29,708 nucleotides of DNA from assembly GCA_963847575.1 (NCBI GenBank), contig CAWKAL010000024.1:1-29708 (forward strand), in the 5' to 3' direction. Made by a program: the position numbers and the translations under genes. This document shows positions 1 to 8,538 of this stretch, in pieces; positions within the stretch are counted from its first letter, which is position 1, and every line of letters starts with the position of its first letter. Source of the DNA: JASBSR01 sp963847575. GTDB lineage: Bacteria > Pseudomonadota > Gammaproteobacteria > SZUA-229. A model generated the notes under the pieces. That model was not told where the DNA came from. It saw nothing but the letters and a program-made list of their open reading frames with translations, and made no database searches.

Positions 1-339
1 TGCCAATCGCCGTGAAGGCAATTGTGATACCCGGGTGTAATTGAGCAAGGCCAGCTCATCGAGCAGGGCCCTGGTATTGAGTGATTTACCTTCGTAGACT
101 TCGAGCGGTCGGGCGTACACGCGTGCAGGCAACTGCCATAACCTGCCCTCGAACAGGGTCGTGACCTGGTGGTCGAGATATACCATGTAGACCAGCACCA
201 CGGGCAAACCGAGGATGGCTAACCATTTGAGCTTATGTCGCCATGAGGATGTACGCGGTGGGCTGGTCTTGTTTTGTTTTCGCGTGGCCGCGGACTTTCT
301 GGATTTCACCGTCTTGCTGCGGCGTTTTTTAGCTGTCAT
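1..339 (-). CDS. mrcB: Penicillin-binding protein 1B, N-terminal part (runs off the window edge)
   Basis: Bifunctional peptidoglycan glycosyltransferase/transpeptidase of the inner membrane; only the first 113 codons are present. Visible parts are a very basic cytoplasmic tail (about residues 1-38, rich in K, R, S and T), one membrane segment (about 39-56, LAILGLPVVLVYMV) and the start of the periplasmic UB2H region. The stretch FEGRLWQLPARVYARPLEVY (64-83) is characteristic of MrcB just after its membrane anchor. The catalytic domains lie outside the window. The ATG at 339 is the first in frame before the basic tail. The frame stays open to base 1. The family assignment rests on the conserved post-membrane motif and the tail-membrane-UB2H layout. 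PBP1A and PBP1C lack this motif. Confidence 0.92.
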   Translation of the reverse strand, partial: MTAKKRRSKTVKSRKSAATRKQNKTSPPRTSSWRHKLKWLAILGLPVVLVYMVYLDHQVTTLFEGRLWQLPARVYARPLEVYEGKSLNTRALLDELALLNYTRVSQLPSRRLA

Positions 340-420
340 TTACAGTTCTCGAATCATGCATACACCAAATCGCGAAAATACAGGGATTTCGCCGTGCTGC
401 CAGGTATTATTACAGACGGG

Positions 421-449
421 ATTATATCGCTAACCACCGGTGATGAGAC
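421..449 (-). promoter_or_regulatory. Possible mrcB promoter
   Basis: A perfect minus-strand TATAAT lies at 426-421, about 80 bases upstream of the mrcB ATG. The hexamer 17 bases further upstream (GTCTCA) is a poor -35 match, so this is a -10-only call. A short CCGGT/ACCGG hairpin (437-452) overlaps the spacer and may be coincidental. The stretch 340-485 holds nothing else I can support. Confidence 0.35.
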
Positions 450-485
450 CGGCAGTGACGGGGAATGTTCAAATTGCCGGACGGT

Positions 486-1433
486 TCAGCGGCAGGTAGA
501 CAGGAAGCGCGCTGATTTTCCGCTGCAGGGATCAGATTCGAATTCTGCCTTACGATCTACTTCACGCTCTTCACGCTGCTCTAGAATGGCCTGGCGTCTG
601 GCTTCTCGCTCACGCTGCTCGGCTGCTCGCGCTGCTGCCAGCCTGGCTTTTTCCTGTGCTTCTGCTTCTGCTTGTTTCGCGCCAGTGGCCCTGCTATCAG
701 CCTGTTTACGTTTTTCTTCGGCCGATCGAGCGGCAGCGGCACGTTCTGCTTCGGCTTTTTTCTGTGCTGCGAGGCGTTCAGCTGCCTGGCGCTGCTTGGC
801 TTCTTCCTGCTTTGCTTTTAACTCGGCCTGACGCTTCTGCTCGGCCCTGCGCTTTGCAAGCTGTTCGCGCTGGTGCCGATCGCGCACGGCGGTAGATTCA
901 CGCTCTGCCTCTACAATACCTTGCAGCGTTGCCTTGTTAAACCAGTCGAGCGCTTTCTCGCTATCTTTAGTGACACCTGCGCCATCGGCATAGAGTTTTC
1001 CCAGGTAATATTGCGCATAGCCGTCCTCTGCCGCAGCACTGGCTACCAGTGCTTCGTATCGAGGCTTGTTTTTTGCGGTGAGACCATTCTTCTTCATGTC
1101 CCAGAAGAGCAGTTTAAACCCGGCAACTACGTGTCCCTGGCGTGCCGATTTACTGATCCATTCGTTCGCCAGTGCCATGTCCTGTTTGACGCCAAAACCG
1201 GTTTCATACATCTCACCAATTTTGAACTGGGCTTCCGCATTGCCTTTTTCCGCCAGTTTCATCTGAAAATCAAACAGGCCATCGGCATGCACAGCTGATA
1301 TTTCAGTCAGAAAAACCACCAGCACTAGTAACAGCATATGAATAACAGCTATCCGCAAACTTCTTTTCGGAAGCAAGCCGGTGCTGTCAAAAATATTCTG
1401 CTGATGATGTTTTTTACGCTGACTCATGATCAT
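486..1433 (-). CDS. Sel1-repeat protein with long charged coiled coil and C-terminal cysteine pair
   Basis: A 315-residue envelope protein. A membrane or signal segment (about residues 29-50, MLLLVLVVFLTEISAVHA) is followed by Sel1/TPR-like repeats. Two are clear: GNAEAQFKIGEMYETGFGVK (about 63-82) and DGYAQYYLGKLYADGAGVTK (about 136-155). Residues about 170-295 are almost entirely A, E, K, R and Q, predicting a long helical coiled coil. The end, DPCSGKSARFLSTCR, has two cysteines that could form a periplasmic disulfide. Sel1 repeats usually mediate protein contacts; the partner cannot be read here. The gene lies just upstream of mrcB on the same strand, so a link with peptidoglycan synthesis is possible but inferred. 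ATG codons at 1433 and 1427 are both plausible starts, and the ribosome site is weak. Confidence 0.8.
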   Translation of the reverse strand: MIMSQRKKHHQQNIFDSTGLLPKRSLRIAVIHMLLLVLVVFLTEISAVHADGLFDFQMKLAEKGNAEAQFKIGEMYETGFGVKQDMALANEWISKSARQGHVVAGFKLLFWDMKKNGLTAKNKPRYEALVASAAAEDGYAQYYLGKLYADGAGVTKDSEKALDWFNKATLQGIVEAERESTAVRDRHQREQLAKRRAEQKRQAELKAKQEEAKQRQAAERLAAQKKAEAERAAAARSAEEKRKQADSRATGAKQAEAEAQEKARLAAARAAEQREREARRQAILEQREEREVDRKAEFESDPCSGKSARFLSTCR

Positions 1434-1444
1434 GTGTCTTCAGT

Positions 1445-1473
1445 AAAAATCCTGCCCGGCAGTTGCCGGGCAT
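1445..1473 (-). terminator. Rho-independent terminator after the porin gene
   Basis: A perfect 7-bp GC stem, GCCCGGC/GCCGGGC, with a 4-base loop (1454-1471) can be extended by one T-A pair. On the minus strand it is followed after a few bases by five T residues (1449-1445). It sits 30 bases beyond the porin stop codon and ends just before the Sel1 gene. Confidence 0.75.
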
Positions 1474-1475
1474 GT

Positions 1476-1497
1476 GAAGCTTGTAAATACAAACTTC
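1476..1497 (-). repeat. Second hairpin between porin stop and terminator
   Basis: Two 10-base arms, GAAGCTTGTA and TACAAACTTC, pair with one mismatch across a 2-base gap (effectively a 4-base loop). It lies directly upstream of the terminator stem on the porin transcript. It might protect the mRNA 3' end; no function is proven. Confidence 0.4.
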
Positions 1498-1504
1498 GTT
1501 GTGT

Positions 1505-2767
1505 TCAGAAAATCACGTCAAGTGCGACACTGGTGATACCGACTTTTTCAGTCGGCGATGCACCGGTGAAGCTGGTATCAAACAGACCGAAGTTGATGCC
1601 GAATGGATTGTTCGATGTTGCGACTTCGGCCGGATCGTTTTCAACATCGACGACACTGTATTCAATTTTCAGTGCAGCGCTGTCGTTGACTTCATAGCGC
1701 AGTCCTGCAGTCACAGATGTCTGGATTTGAATCGGGAAGTTAAATAATGGTGTACCTGCTGGCACCGGACCTAAAGGTGTCGTACATCCGCCCGATGAGG
1801 CTGCACAGGAAACCGCACCCGGACTTACCGTGGCCGCCTTGCCTTCAATCGAGGCAAACGTTATATGGGGTAACCATTTGCCGAAACGGTAACCGAAGGT
1901 GGTATACCAGGCCTCGGTATCACCGAACGGACGCGCCAGGGTGTCACTGGTTTTACGTTCCTGCCATTCTGCGTACACCACAAAGTTTGACAGGTCGAGG
2001 TTCAGACCGGCAGATGTCACATCACATTTACCGGTACCGTTCAGGTCAACGTCCACTGAAAAACCAAAAGCTGTCGGCACATTTACCAGGTTACCCTGGG
2101 TGTTTACTTCACGACAATGGAAGGTACTGGCATGCACCAGGTAACCCGGCGCAGCGTATTTGATATCAATACCGGCAATACCTTCCGCTTCGAAGAATGC
2201 AACACCGCCTGTGTTAGGAATATCATCACGATTAGAACCGATGTATGGCTGGAATGACAGCTGGCCTTTACCGATTGGCAAAGACAGCAGTAACTCGGCA
2301 CCGTTGACCGTATTCAGTGGATTGTTCAGGTAATACACTTCGACCGGCGGACGTATCCAGGGATAGGCAAAACCGACTTCTACGTAGTCATTCACCAGGT
2401 AAACCGGCTGTTTGACTTTACCTGCGCGTAAGCTGACATATTTATTGAATTCGTAATCGACGTAGGCCCACTCAACCACGGCATTAAAATTGCTGATCAA
2501 CGCCGGTCGCGAGTATCTGCGCAACTACGGAGGCGTTCTCAGCAATATCCGAGGACTGATCTGGAGACCGAATCGAGTATCGGTTTCAAATGTGATATCG
2601 TCTGTAATACCGCGATCTCCAAGACTGCCGATGTACCTGTTTTTATTCTCATCATCATGCGTCGCCGCGCCAACTGTAAAAAAACCGTCGAACTGAATAG
2701 CACTGGCAGGTGACGAAGCCATTATTGCAGCGAGCGCACTGGCTATGGCGCTGTACCTTGTTTTCAT
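1505..2767 (-). CDS. Outer-membrane porin-like beta-barrel protein, interrupted by an in-frame TAG and two compensating frameshifts
   Basis: A porin-like protein of about 420 residues with signal peptide MKTRYSAIASALAAIMASSPASA, a barrel body containing AYPWIRPPVEVY, and a C-terminal phenylalanine (VALDVIF) as required by the BAM complex. The ATG at 2767 is chosen because GGGGAG lies 8 bases upstream; a GTG at 2776 is less likely. As given, the frame hits TAG at 2527-2525. Between about 2561 and 2489 another frame reads DIAENASVVAQILATGVDQQ, exactly what a porin should have there, then rejoins at FNAVVEWAYVDYEF. One base missing near 2561 (GG read as G) and one extra in the A run at 2486-2489 explain everything. 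The substrate is not readable. It is either a sequencing error pair or a real pseudogene. Confidence 0.8.
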
Positions 2768-2937
2768 GGAAAACACTCCCCTTGTTTATTCTGTTACACA
2801 AAATTACTTTTATGCATTTGTGATATAAGGAAGGTAGTCTAAAAACCGGCGATGGCAAGATTTTGCGAGTATGGCGTATACCGGGCCATATGTCTAAAAC
2901 ATAAGCCATTGTTTTAATTCATTTTTAACTAAATTTA

Positions 2938-4347
2938 TCAGCGACGATTTTTCCGCTTTTTGTCCATTAGTTTAATGTGATGGACCATGCGCTGACGCTT
3001 GGACTGCTGGCGTTTGGTGAGCACATTTTTGCGATCCGCGAAGGGGTTGTCACCGCTTTTGAATTCGATTTTGATCGGGGTGCCGACGGAATTGAGCGCC
3101 TGCCTGAAATAATTCATCAGGTAGCGCTCATAACTCGGCGGCATCAACTCGGTCTGGTTGCCATGAATAATTATGCGTGGCGGGTTGGATCCACCCTGGT
3201 GGGCATAGCGTAATTTTATTCGACGACCTCGCACCAGTGGTGGCTGGTGGGCTTCGACGGCCTTTTCCAGCAGACGGGTAAGTTCAGGCGTTGACATATC
3301 CAGCATCGCCGCCGCGTAGGCCCGATCGATGGCCGCATAGAGCTTGCCGACATTGGAACCGTGCAGCGCCGAGATGAAAAAAACTTCGGCGAAGTTAATA
3401 AAACCTAGCTGCTTGTCGATGCCATCTTTAATCTGCTGCTTCTGATAATCATCCAGCCCGTCCCACTTGTTTATCACCAGCACCAGCGCACGACCCGCTT
3501 CGAGCACATAGCCCAGCAGGTGCAGATCCTGGTCTGCAACTTCTTCGCGCGCATCGATCATCATCACCACCACGTTGGCGGCATCGATCGCCTGCATCGC
3601 CTTGATCACACTGAATTTCTCGACCACTTCCTTGACCGAACGTTTTCTGCGTACGCCGGCGGTATCTATTAATGTGTAATGCTTTCCTTCGCGCTCGAAG
3701 GGCACAAAAATACTGTCGCGTGTTGTGCCCGGCATGTCAAACACCACGACGCGCTCTTCGCCCATGAAACGATTAATCAGGGTTGACTTGCCCACGTTGG
3801 GCCGACCGGTAAAGGCGACCTTGATGCCCGGATTTTCCGGCTCCACACTTTGTTCGACGACGACATCAGCAAGCATGGCTTCAAGCAGCGGCTGGATACC
3901 TCGATTCTGTGCGGCGGCGATCAATACTGGATCGCCAAATCCAAGCGCATAAAATTCACTGGCGACGACGCGCGTATCGAGCCCGTCGGTTTTGTTTACC
4001 ACCAGGGTTATCTGTTTGCCGGTTTTGCGCAGGTCCGTTGCAATGTTTTCATCGGCCGTGGTCAGGCCGTCGCGCGCATCGACAAGAAATACAATAATGT
4101 TTGATTCTTCTATGGCAAGCAGGGTTTGCCGCGCCATATGTACATCAATGCCCTCGCGTTCGCCACTCAGGCCACCGGTATCAATCACAACAAAATGCTT
4201 GCTATCGAAATGCCCATGACCGTATTTACGGTCGCGCGTGAGCCCGGGGAAATCCGCTACCAGTGCATCGCGTGTGTGCGTGAGCACATTAAACAGTGTG
4301 GACTTGCCAACATTCGGCCGACCAACAAGTGCAATAACAGGATTCAT
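2938..4347 (-). CDS. der: Ribosome-associated GTPase Der (EngA)
   Basis: Essential GTPase with two tandem G domains that acts in 50S ribosomal subunit maturation. The 469-residue protein shows two P-loops GRPNVGKS (9-16 and about 181-188), Walker-B-type DTGG and DTAG, NKTD and NKWD specificity motifs, and a C-terminal KH-like domain with IIIHGNQTELMPPSYERYL, ending in a basic tail (KKRKNRR). The start at 4347 (MNPVIALVGRPNVG) matches family proteins; the open frame runs further upstream but only into bamB. It begins 4 bases after the bamB stop, so the two are translationally close. It is the last gene of the hisS-yfgM-bamB-der run. No clear hairpin terminator follows it. Confidence 0.97.
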   Translation of the reverse strand: MNPVIALVGRPNVGKSTLFNVLTHTRDALVADFPGLTRDRKYGHGHFDSKHFVVIDTGGLSGEREGIDVHMARQTLLAIEESNIIVFLVDARDGLTTADENIATDLRKTGKQITLVVNKTDGLDTRVVASEFYALGFGDPVLIAAAQNRGIQPLLEAMLADVVVEQSVEPENPGIKVAFTGRPNVGKSTLINRFMGEERVVVFDMPGTTRDSIFVPFEREGKHYTLIDTAGVRRKRSVKEVVEKFSVIKAMQAIDAANVVVMMIDAREEVADQDLHLLGYVLEAGRALVLVINKWDGLDDYQKQQIKDGIDKQLGFINFAEVFFISALHGSNVGKLYAAIDRAYAAAMLDMSTPELTRLLEKAVEAHQPPLVRGRRIKLRYAHQGGSNPPRIIIHGNQTELMPPSYERYLMNYFRQALNSVGTPIKIEFKSGDNPFADRKNVLTKRQQSKRQRMVHHIKLMDKKRKNRR

Positions 4348-4351
4348 ACTG

Positions 4352-5548
4352 TCACTGGCTACTTTCCAGCGAAGCATCCGGCATGCTGTATGCGTATGCA
4401 TAAACACTGCCGTCACGCGTGGTGACCAGCAGCTGCTTATTGTGCACTATCGGTGGTACCAGGATGCCGTTGTTCTCAGTAATGCTTTCAATATCCTGTT
4501 CACCGACACGTGTACGTGCAACAAAATGTCCATCAAAGCGTGACAGAAAATGAATATAACCGTCGAAATCTCCGACCACCAGGTAATCTCCCATCACCAC
4601 GGGACGTGTTACATCGCGCGCGGTAAGCGCATCCTGCTTCCATAATGTTGCGCCACTGAATCGGTCGATTGCCCATACATGACTGCGGTCATCGGTAACG
4701 TACAGCGCTTTTTCGTCAAGGGTAATACCAGAATAACTCGAGAACGGACGCGCCCAGAGAAACTGGCCGCGCTCCACATCAATCGCAACCAGCCTGCCCT
4801 GAAAACTTGATGCATACAGTATGCGGCCATAGAGTTCTGCACGCCCATCGATGTCGACCAGTCGCTGTATTTCAGAACGGCCTTCCGGCACTGTCAGTGC
4901 AACATCCCAGACTACTTCACCGTTGGCAGCGGCGAGCGCCACCAGCCGGCCGTTATCCAGTCCAACAAAGATGTGATCACGTGATAGTATCGGTTCGCTG
5001 CTACCGCGCAGGGTTAACGCAGGCAGCGATTGTTTGTATGACCAGCGGATGTCACCGGTTGCGGCATCAAGACTTATAATCTGGCCATCGACCGTGCGTA
5101 CCAGCACTGCATCTTTGTGCAGTACCGGTCGTGCAAGCACTTCACTTGCAACACGCTTTTTCCATAACACCTGCGCATTCGCGGCACTGACTGCAATGAC
5201 TTCTGCGTTACGCGTTGCAATTAACCAGAGTTTGTCGTTGCCGCCGATGCCCGCGCTCAAGGTTGTTTCGAGTTCGGTACGCTTTAAAATCTCGCCATCT
5301 TTAAGGGCAATGCTCAATAACTGCCCGTCACGCCCGGCGTTGATAAGTGTTTCGCCGCTAATTAACGGCGTCAGGAACAGGTAATGCTGAGCAACACCAT
5401 CGCTTGCCGGATCAGACCAGCGCTGATTTAGATCAATCGTCGCAGTAAAATCCGTGAGTTCGGCTGGCGGTTCCGAATTGTCATCATCACCGCACGAAGC
5501 CAGCACTACGGCGAGTAAAAGCGTAATCAGGTGTCTGGCGATATTCAT
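4352..5548 (-). CDS. bamB: Outer-membrane assembly lipoprotein BamB
   Basis: Lipoprotein subunit of the BAM complex, which folds beta-barrel proteins into the outer membrane. The 398-residue product starts with a lipoprotein signal and a lipobox LASC (16-19), giving Cys19 as lipidated residue. The rest consists of repeated PQQ-like beta-propeller strands, such as GQIISLDAATGDIRWSYKQS, GRLVALAAANGEVVWDV, GRLVAIDVERGQFLWARPF and SHVWAIDRFSGATLWKQD, consistent with an eight-bladed propeller. The ATG overlaps the yfgM stop by four bases (ATGA), indicating coupled translation. Length and context with der and yfgM fit the family. Confidence 0.95.
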   Translation of the reverse strand: MNIARHLITLLLAVVLASCGDDDNSEPPAELTDFTATIDLNQRWSDPASDGVAQHYLFLTPLISGETLINAGRDGQLLSIALKDGEILKRTELETTLSAGIGGNDKLWLIATRNAEVIAVSAANAQVLWKKRVASEVLARPVLHKDAVLVRTVDGQIISLDAATGDIRWSYKQSLPALTLRGSSEPILSRDHIFVGLDNGRLVALAAANGEVVWDVALTVPEGRSEIQRLVDIDGRAELYGRILYASSFQGRLVAIDVERGQFLWARPFSSYSGITLDEKALYVTDDRSHVWAIDRFSGATLWKQDALTARDVTRPVVMGDYLVVGDFDGYIHFLSRFDGHFVARTRVGEQDIESITENNGILVPPIVHNKQLLVTTRDGSVYAYAYSMPDASLESSQ

Positions 5549-6207
5549 GCAGGCGGTGCAACCGGGTCAGCAGCTTCAGGTTGAATATTGCCCAGGTCCT
5601 GGCGTTTAAGACGCAACCAGGCACTGGTGTTATTGCCCATGGCCTCAATTGCCTTGTCATAGGCAATGCGTGCTTCTGCCAGGCGACCTCGCAATACATA
5701 CACATCGCCCTTTAGCTCTTCATAGGCCGCATTAAATGCAGTCGGATGATCCGCACTCAGCAATACTTCTGCCGCATCATATTCAGCGTTGCCCAGGTGA
5801 ACACGCGCCAGCCGTAAGCGTGCAATATTCTGCAACTCAATTTGTTCCGCATTATTGATGACCCATTCGAGCTGGCTCGTCGCCTCTGCCGGATTACCCT
5901 GTTCAAATTCAAAACGCGCCATAATCAATGCGGCCAGTGCTGCATAAGGCGTATCTTGATATTCGCTGGTCAGCCTTGCAGTCGTTTCAAGTGCGCCCTG
6001 TTCATTATTTTTATTGACCTGATCGGCCACCATAAAGTAAAGATCGCCAGCACTCGCTCTGTGTTCGCTTTGCATATTGATGTAATAACGTCCACCAAAT
6101 AAAATGGCAACACCCAGGCCAAGACCAACAATTAACGAAGTGCCGTTTTCATGCCACCATTTTTTAAGCGCTTCTAGCTGTTGTTCTTCTGTTTCATAAT
6201 CCTGCAT
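5545..6207 (-). CDS. yfgM: YfgM/BamB-operon TPR protein (SecYEG ancillary subunit)
   Basis: A 220-residue inner-membrane protein with a short acidic cytoplasmic start (MQDYETEEQQLEALKKWW), one membrane helix (about 22-42, GTSLIVGLGLGVAILFGGRYY) and a periplasmic TPR-like alpha-helical domain. In E. coli, YfgM associates with SecYEG and PpiD, linking translocation to periplasmic chaperones. ppiD is present elsewhere in this window. I chose ATG 6207 over the upstream GTG at 6216 because that GTG lies inside the GGGTGGGGTGG ribosome-binding stretch. The stop overlaps the bamB ATG. The C-terminal AADPVAPPA tail is low complexity. Confidence 0.9.
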   Translation of the reverse strand: MQDYETEEQQLEALKKWWHENGTSLIVGLGLGVAILFGGRYYINMQSEHRASAGDLYFMVADQVNKNNEQGALETTARLTSEYQDTPYAALAALIMARFEFEQGNPAEATSQLEWVINNAEQIELQNIARLRLARVHLGNAEYDAAEVLLSADHPTAFNAAYEELKGDVYVLRGRLAEARIAYDKAIEAMGNNTSAWLRLKRQDLGNIQPEAADPVAPPA

Positions 6208-6274
6208 CAGATCCACCCCACCCTGTAATAATCATTAAATTGTTCATAAATTGTCAGTAACATATAAATATTCG

Positions 6275-7543
6275 TTAAATGTACGATTGTAAATATTCGC
6301 CCAGCTCGGCCTGCGGAACAATTTTCTGCTCAGACTCTGTGCGTAAAAACTTGACTGTTACTGTACTGGCTTCGATTTCTGACTCACCCAGAATAAGCGC
6401 GAGCTCAGCACCGCTTTTATCAGCTTTTTTTATCTGGCTCTTGAAGGAGCCACCACCGCAATGTGTCATTAATCTGAGCTCGGGCAATTGATTGCGCAGC
6501 TGCTCTGCCAGTAACAGGCCTTTTTGTTCACTGCCCTCACCTTGTAACAACAGGTATACATCAAGTTGATCCAGGTCCGCTGTCTCGGTGGACTGCTCCT
6601 GCAAAGCCAGCAGGCGCTCGATACCGAGCGCAAAGCCTATCGCCGGGGTTTCACGTCCGCCGAGCTGTGTCACCAGGCCGTCATAACGGCCGCCTGCACA
6701 AACAGTGCCCTGCGCACCGAGCTGATCTGTCACCCATTCAAAAACAGTCTTGCAATAATAATCCAGTCCGCGCACCAGCCTGGGATTGATTGTGTACGCA
6801 ATACCCGCCGCTTCAAGAATAGTTTTCAGGGCTGCGAAATCCTCTGCTGATTCATTGTCAAGATAATCCAGTAAACTCGGCGCTTCCCGATTCAGCGCCT
6901 GCATATCGGGATTTTTACTGTCAAGAATTCGTAACGGGTTAGTCTGCAGTCTGCGCTTGCTGTCATCATCAAGCTGTTCACTGTGTGACTGAAAATAATC
7001 CACCAGCATTTCACGATATTTAATGCGGGCATCTGCACTGCCGAGTGTATTCAGCTCAAGTCGTATATCCTTCAGCTGCAATGCTTTCCACAGGCGTGCG
7101 CTCATCAGGATCAATTCAGCATCTATATCGGGCGTTGCAATACCATATGCTTCAACTCCGAACTGATGAAACTGGCGGTAGCGGCCTTTTTGCGGGCGCT
7201 CATGCCGAAACATTGGACCGGTGTACCAAAGCCGCTGCGTCTGGTTGTGCAACAGTCCATGTTGAATACCTGCCCTGACACAGCTCGCCGTACCTTCAGG
7301 TCGCAAGGTCAGGCTGTCACCATTTCTATCATCAAAGGTATACATTTCCTTTTCGACGATATCAGTGACTTCTCCAATTGACCGACAAAACAAATCGGTC
7401 GATTCAATGATTGGCGTACGTATTTCACGATACCCATAGGCCGACATGGTTTGCCGAACGATTGCTTCAAACGCCTGCCAGCGCGCGGACTCGTTGGGCA
7501 ATATATCGTGCGTGCCACGAATGGACTGAATAATTTTAGACAT
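6275..7543 (-). CDS. hisS: Histidyl-tRNA synthetase
   Basis: Class II aminoacyl-tRNA synthetase charging tRNA-His. The 422-residue protein has RGTHDILP near the N terminus (about 9-16), motif 2 FRHERPQKGRYRQFHQFGVE (about 112-131), the histidine-A motif LVRGLDYY and histidine-B region AGGRYDGL, motif 3 GFALGIERL, and a C-terminal anticodon-binding domain (about 330-422). All key motifs look intact and the length is normal. The start ATG at 7543 lies 14 bases after the rodZ stop. ispG, which commonly sits between rodZ and hisS, is absent. Confidence 0.97.
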   Translation of the reverse strand: MSKIIQSIRGTHDILPNESARWQAFEAIVRQTMSAYGYREIRTPIIESTDLFCRSIGEVTDIVEKEMYTFDDRNGDSLTLRPEGTASCVRAGIQHGLLHNQTQRLWYTGPMFRHERPQKGRYRQFHQFGVEAYGIATPDIDAELILMSARLWKALQLKDIRLELNTLGSADARIKYREMLVDYFQSHSEQLDDDSKRRLQTNPLRILDSKNPDMQALNREAPSLLDYLDNESAEDFAALKTILEAAGIAYTINPRLVRGLDYYCKTVFEWVTDQLGAQGTVCAGGRYDGLVTQLGGRETPAIGFALGIERLLALQEQSTETADLDQLDVYLLLQGEGSEQKGLLLAEQLRNQLPELRLMTHCGGGSFKSQIKKADKSGAELALILGESEIEASTVTVKFLRTESEQKIVPQAELGEYLQSYI

Positions 7544-7557
7544 GAATAAAAACTGGT

Positions 7558-8538
7558 TTAGTGAAATATAACTCTGTCGATCCTGGTAGAAACCGAGAAC
7601 CGAGCAACATTGTTGCGACGTATATATCGGGCCATCTTGACTTCAATACCATTGACCAGCAGCTGCACCGCAGGTGCATTCCCTAGAAACACATCAAATG
7701 GTGCCTCACCCTGCAAGCGCAATACCTGGTCTTTTTGCACAAGATTGTGATACAGCTTTTTGTTAGTGGCATCAACAATCTCGACCCATGAATCATTTCG
7801 CGGGCGCAATTCGATGGTGTCGAGACCATTGTCAGCCATAACTGCATCTGCGGCTTCAGCCTCTAGTGTCGCAGTATCGGCACCGGCGTCAGTTCCGGCA
7901 ATCACCTGCTGTTCAGCTGCGCCAGCTGCGATGTTTTCGTTGCCTGCCTCAAAGTCTGCAAGATCATTTTCATTGCTATCTGGAGCAACTACGATCAGCT
8001 CGCCGTCTTCGGAAATTACTGCGTGTTGCTGTATACCCGGTTGCTCATATTCGGGCAGTTGAAGTGCTGTTGCATCCTCGTCTGTTCTTTGCTGGCCCAT
8101 TGTCTCTGCTGTTTTCACGTAATAATCATACGCACCATATACCAGTGCGAGCATGGCAAACAGCAACAGCACGACAGTCACACTGCGCATCAATGGCGAA
8201 TGACTGGTGGCCTGAGAGGGCAATGTCGAGCGCGGATGCAACTCTGCTTCCTGCTGGTGAGGGATCGCGCGATTAAAATCATTCACAACAGTTGATTCTG
8301 ATAAACCGAGAAACCGCGCATATATACGCAGGTAGCCCTGCACAAATGTCGGTGGTGGCAAACGCGCTATATCAGATTTTTCAATTGCATCGACGACAGC
8401 AACAGACAGATGCGTAGAATTCGACACTTCTTCAAGCGTCAGGCCACGCGCTTCTCTCGCCTGGTGCAGTGATTCACCAAAGGCGATGTGTTCTGCCTCG
8501 ACAGGACTGGCTGGCTCAGTTATTTCTGAGTTGTTCAT
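7558..8538 (-). CDS. rodZ: Cytoskeleton/cell-shape protein RodZ
   Basis: A bitopic membrane protein that links MreB filaments to the elongation machinery. From ATG 8538 it is 326 residues: a Xre-type helix-turn-helix domain (about 19-85, with ARGLTLEEVSNSTHLSVAVV and PPPTFVQGYLRIYARFLGL), a basic/serine linker, one membrane helix (about 118-138), an acidic alanine-rich periplasmic linker, and a C-terminal DUF4115 domain (about 245-326, SWVEIVDATNKKLYHNLV). The ORF is open upstream, but MNNSE begins where family members begin and overlaps the end of pilW by 23 bases. The HTH is used for MreB binding in E. coli, so a DNA-binding role should not be assumed. Confidence 0.93.
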   Translation of the reverse strand: MNNSEITEPASPVEAEHIAFGESLHQAREARGLTLEEVSNSTHLSVAVVDAIEKSDIARLPPPTFVQGYLRIYARFLGLSESTVVNDFNRAIPHQQEAELHPRSTLPSQATSHSPLMRSVTVVLLLFAMLALVYGAYDYYVKTAETMGQQRTDEDATALQLPEYEQPGIQQHAVISEDGELIVVAPDSNENDLADFEAGNENIAAGAAEQQVIAGTDAGADTATLEAEAADAVMADNGLDTIELRPRNDSWVEIVDATNKKLYHNLVQKDQVLRLQGEAPFDVFLGNAPAVQLLVNGIEVKMARYIRRNNVARFSVSTRIDRVIFH

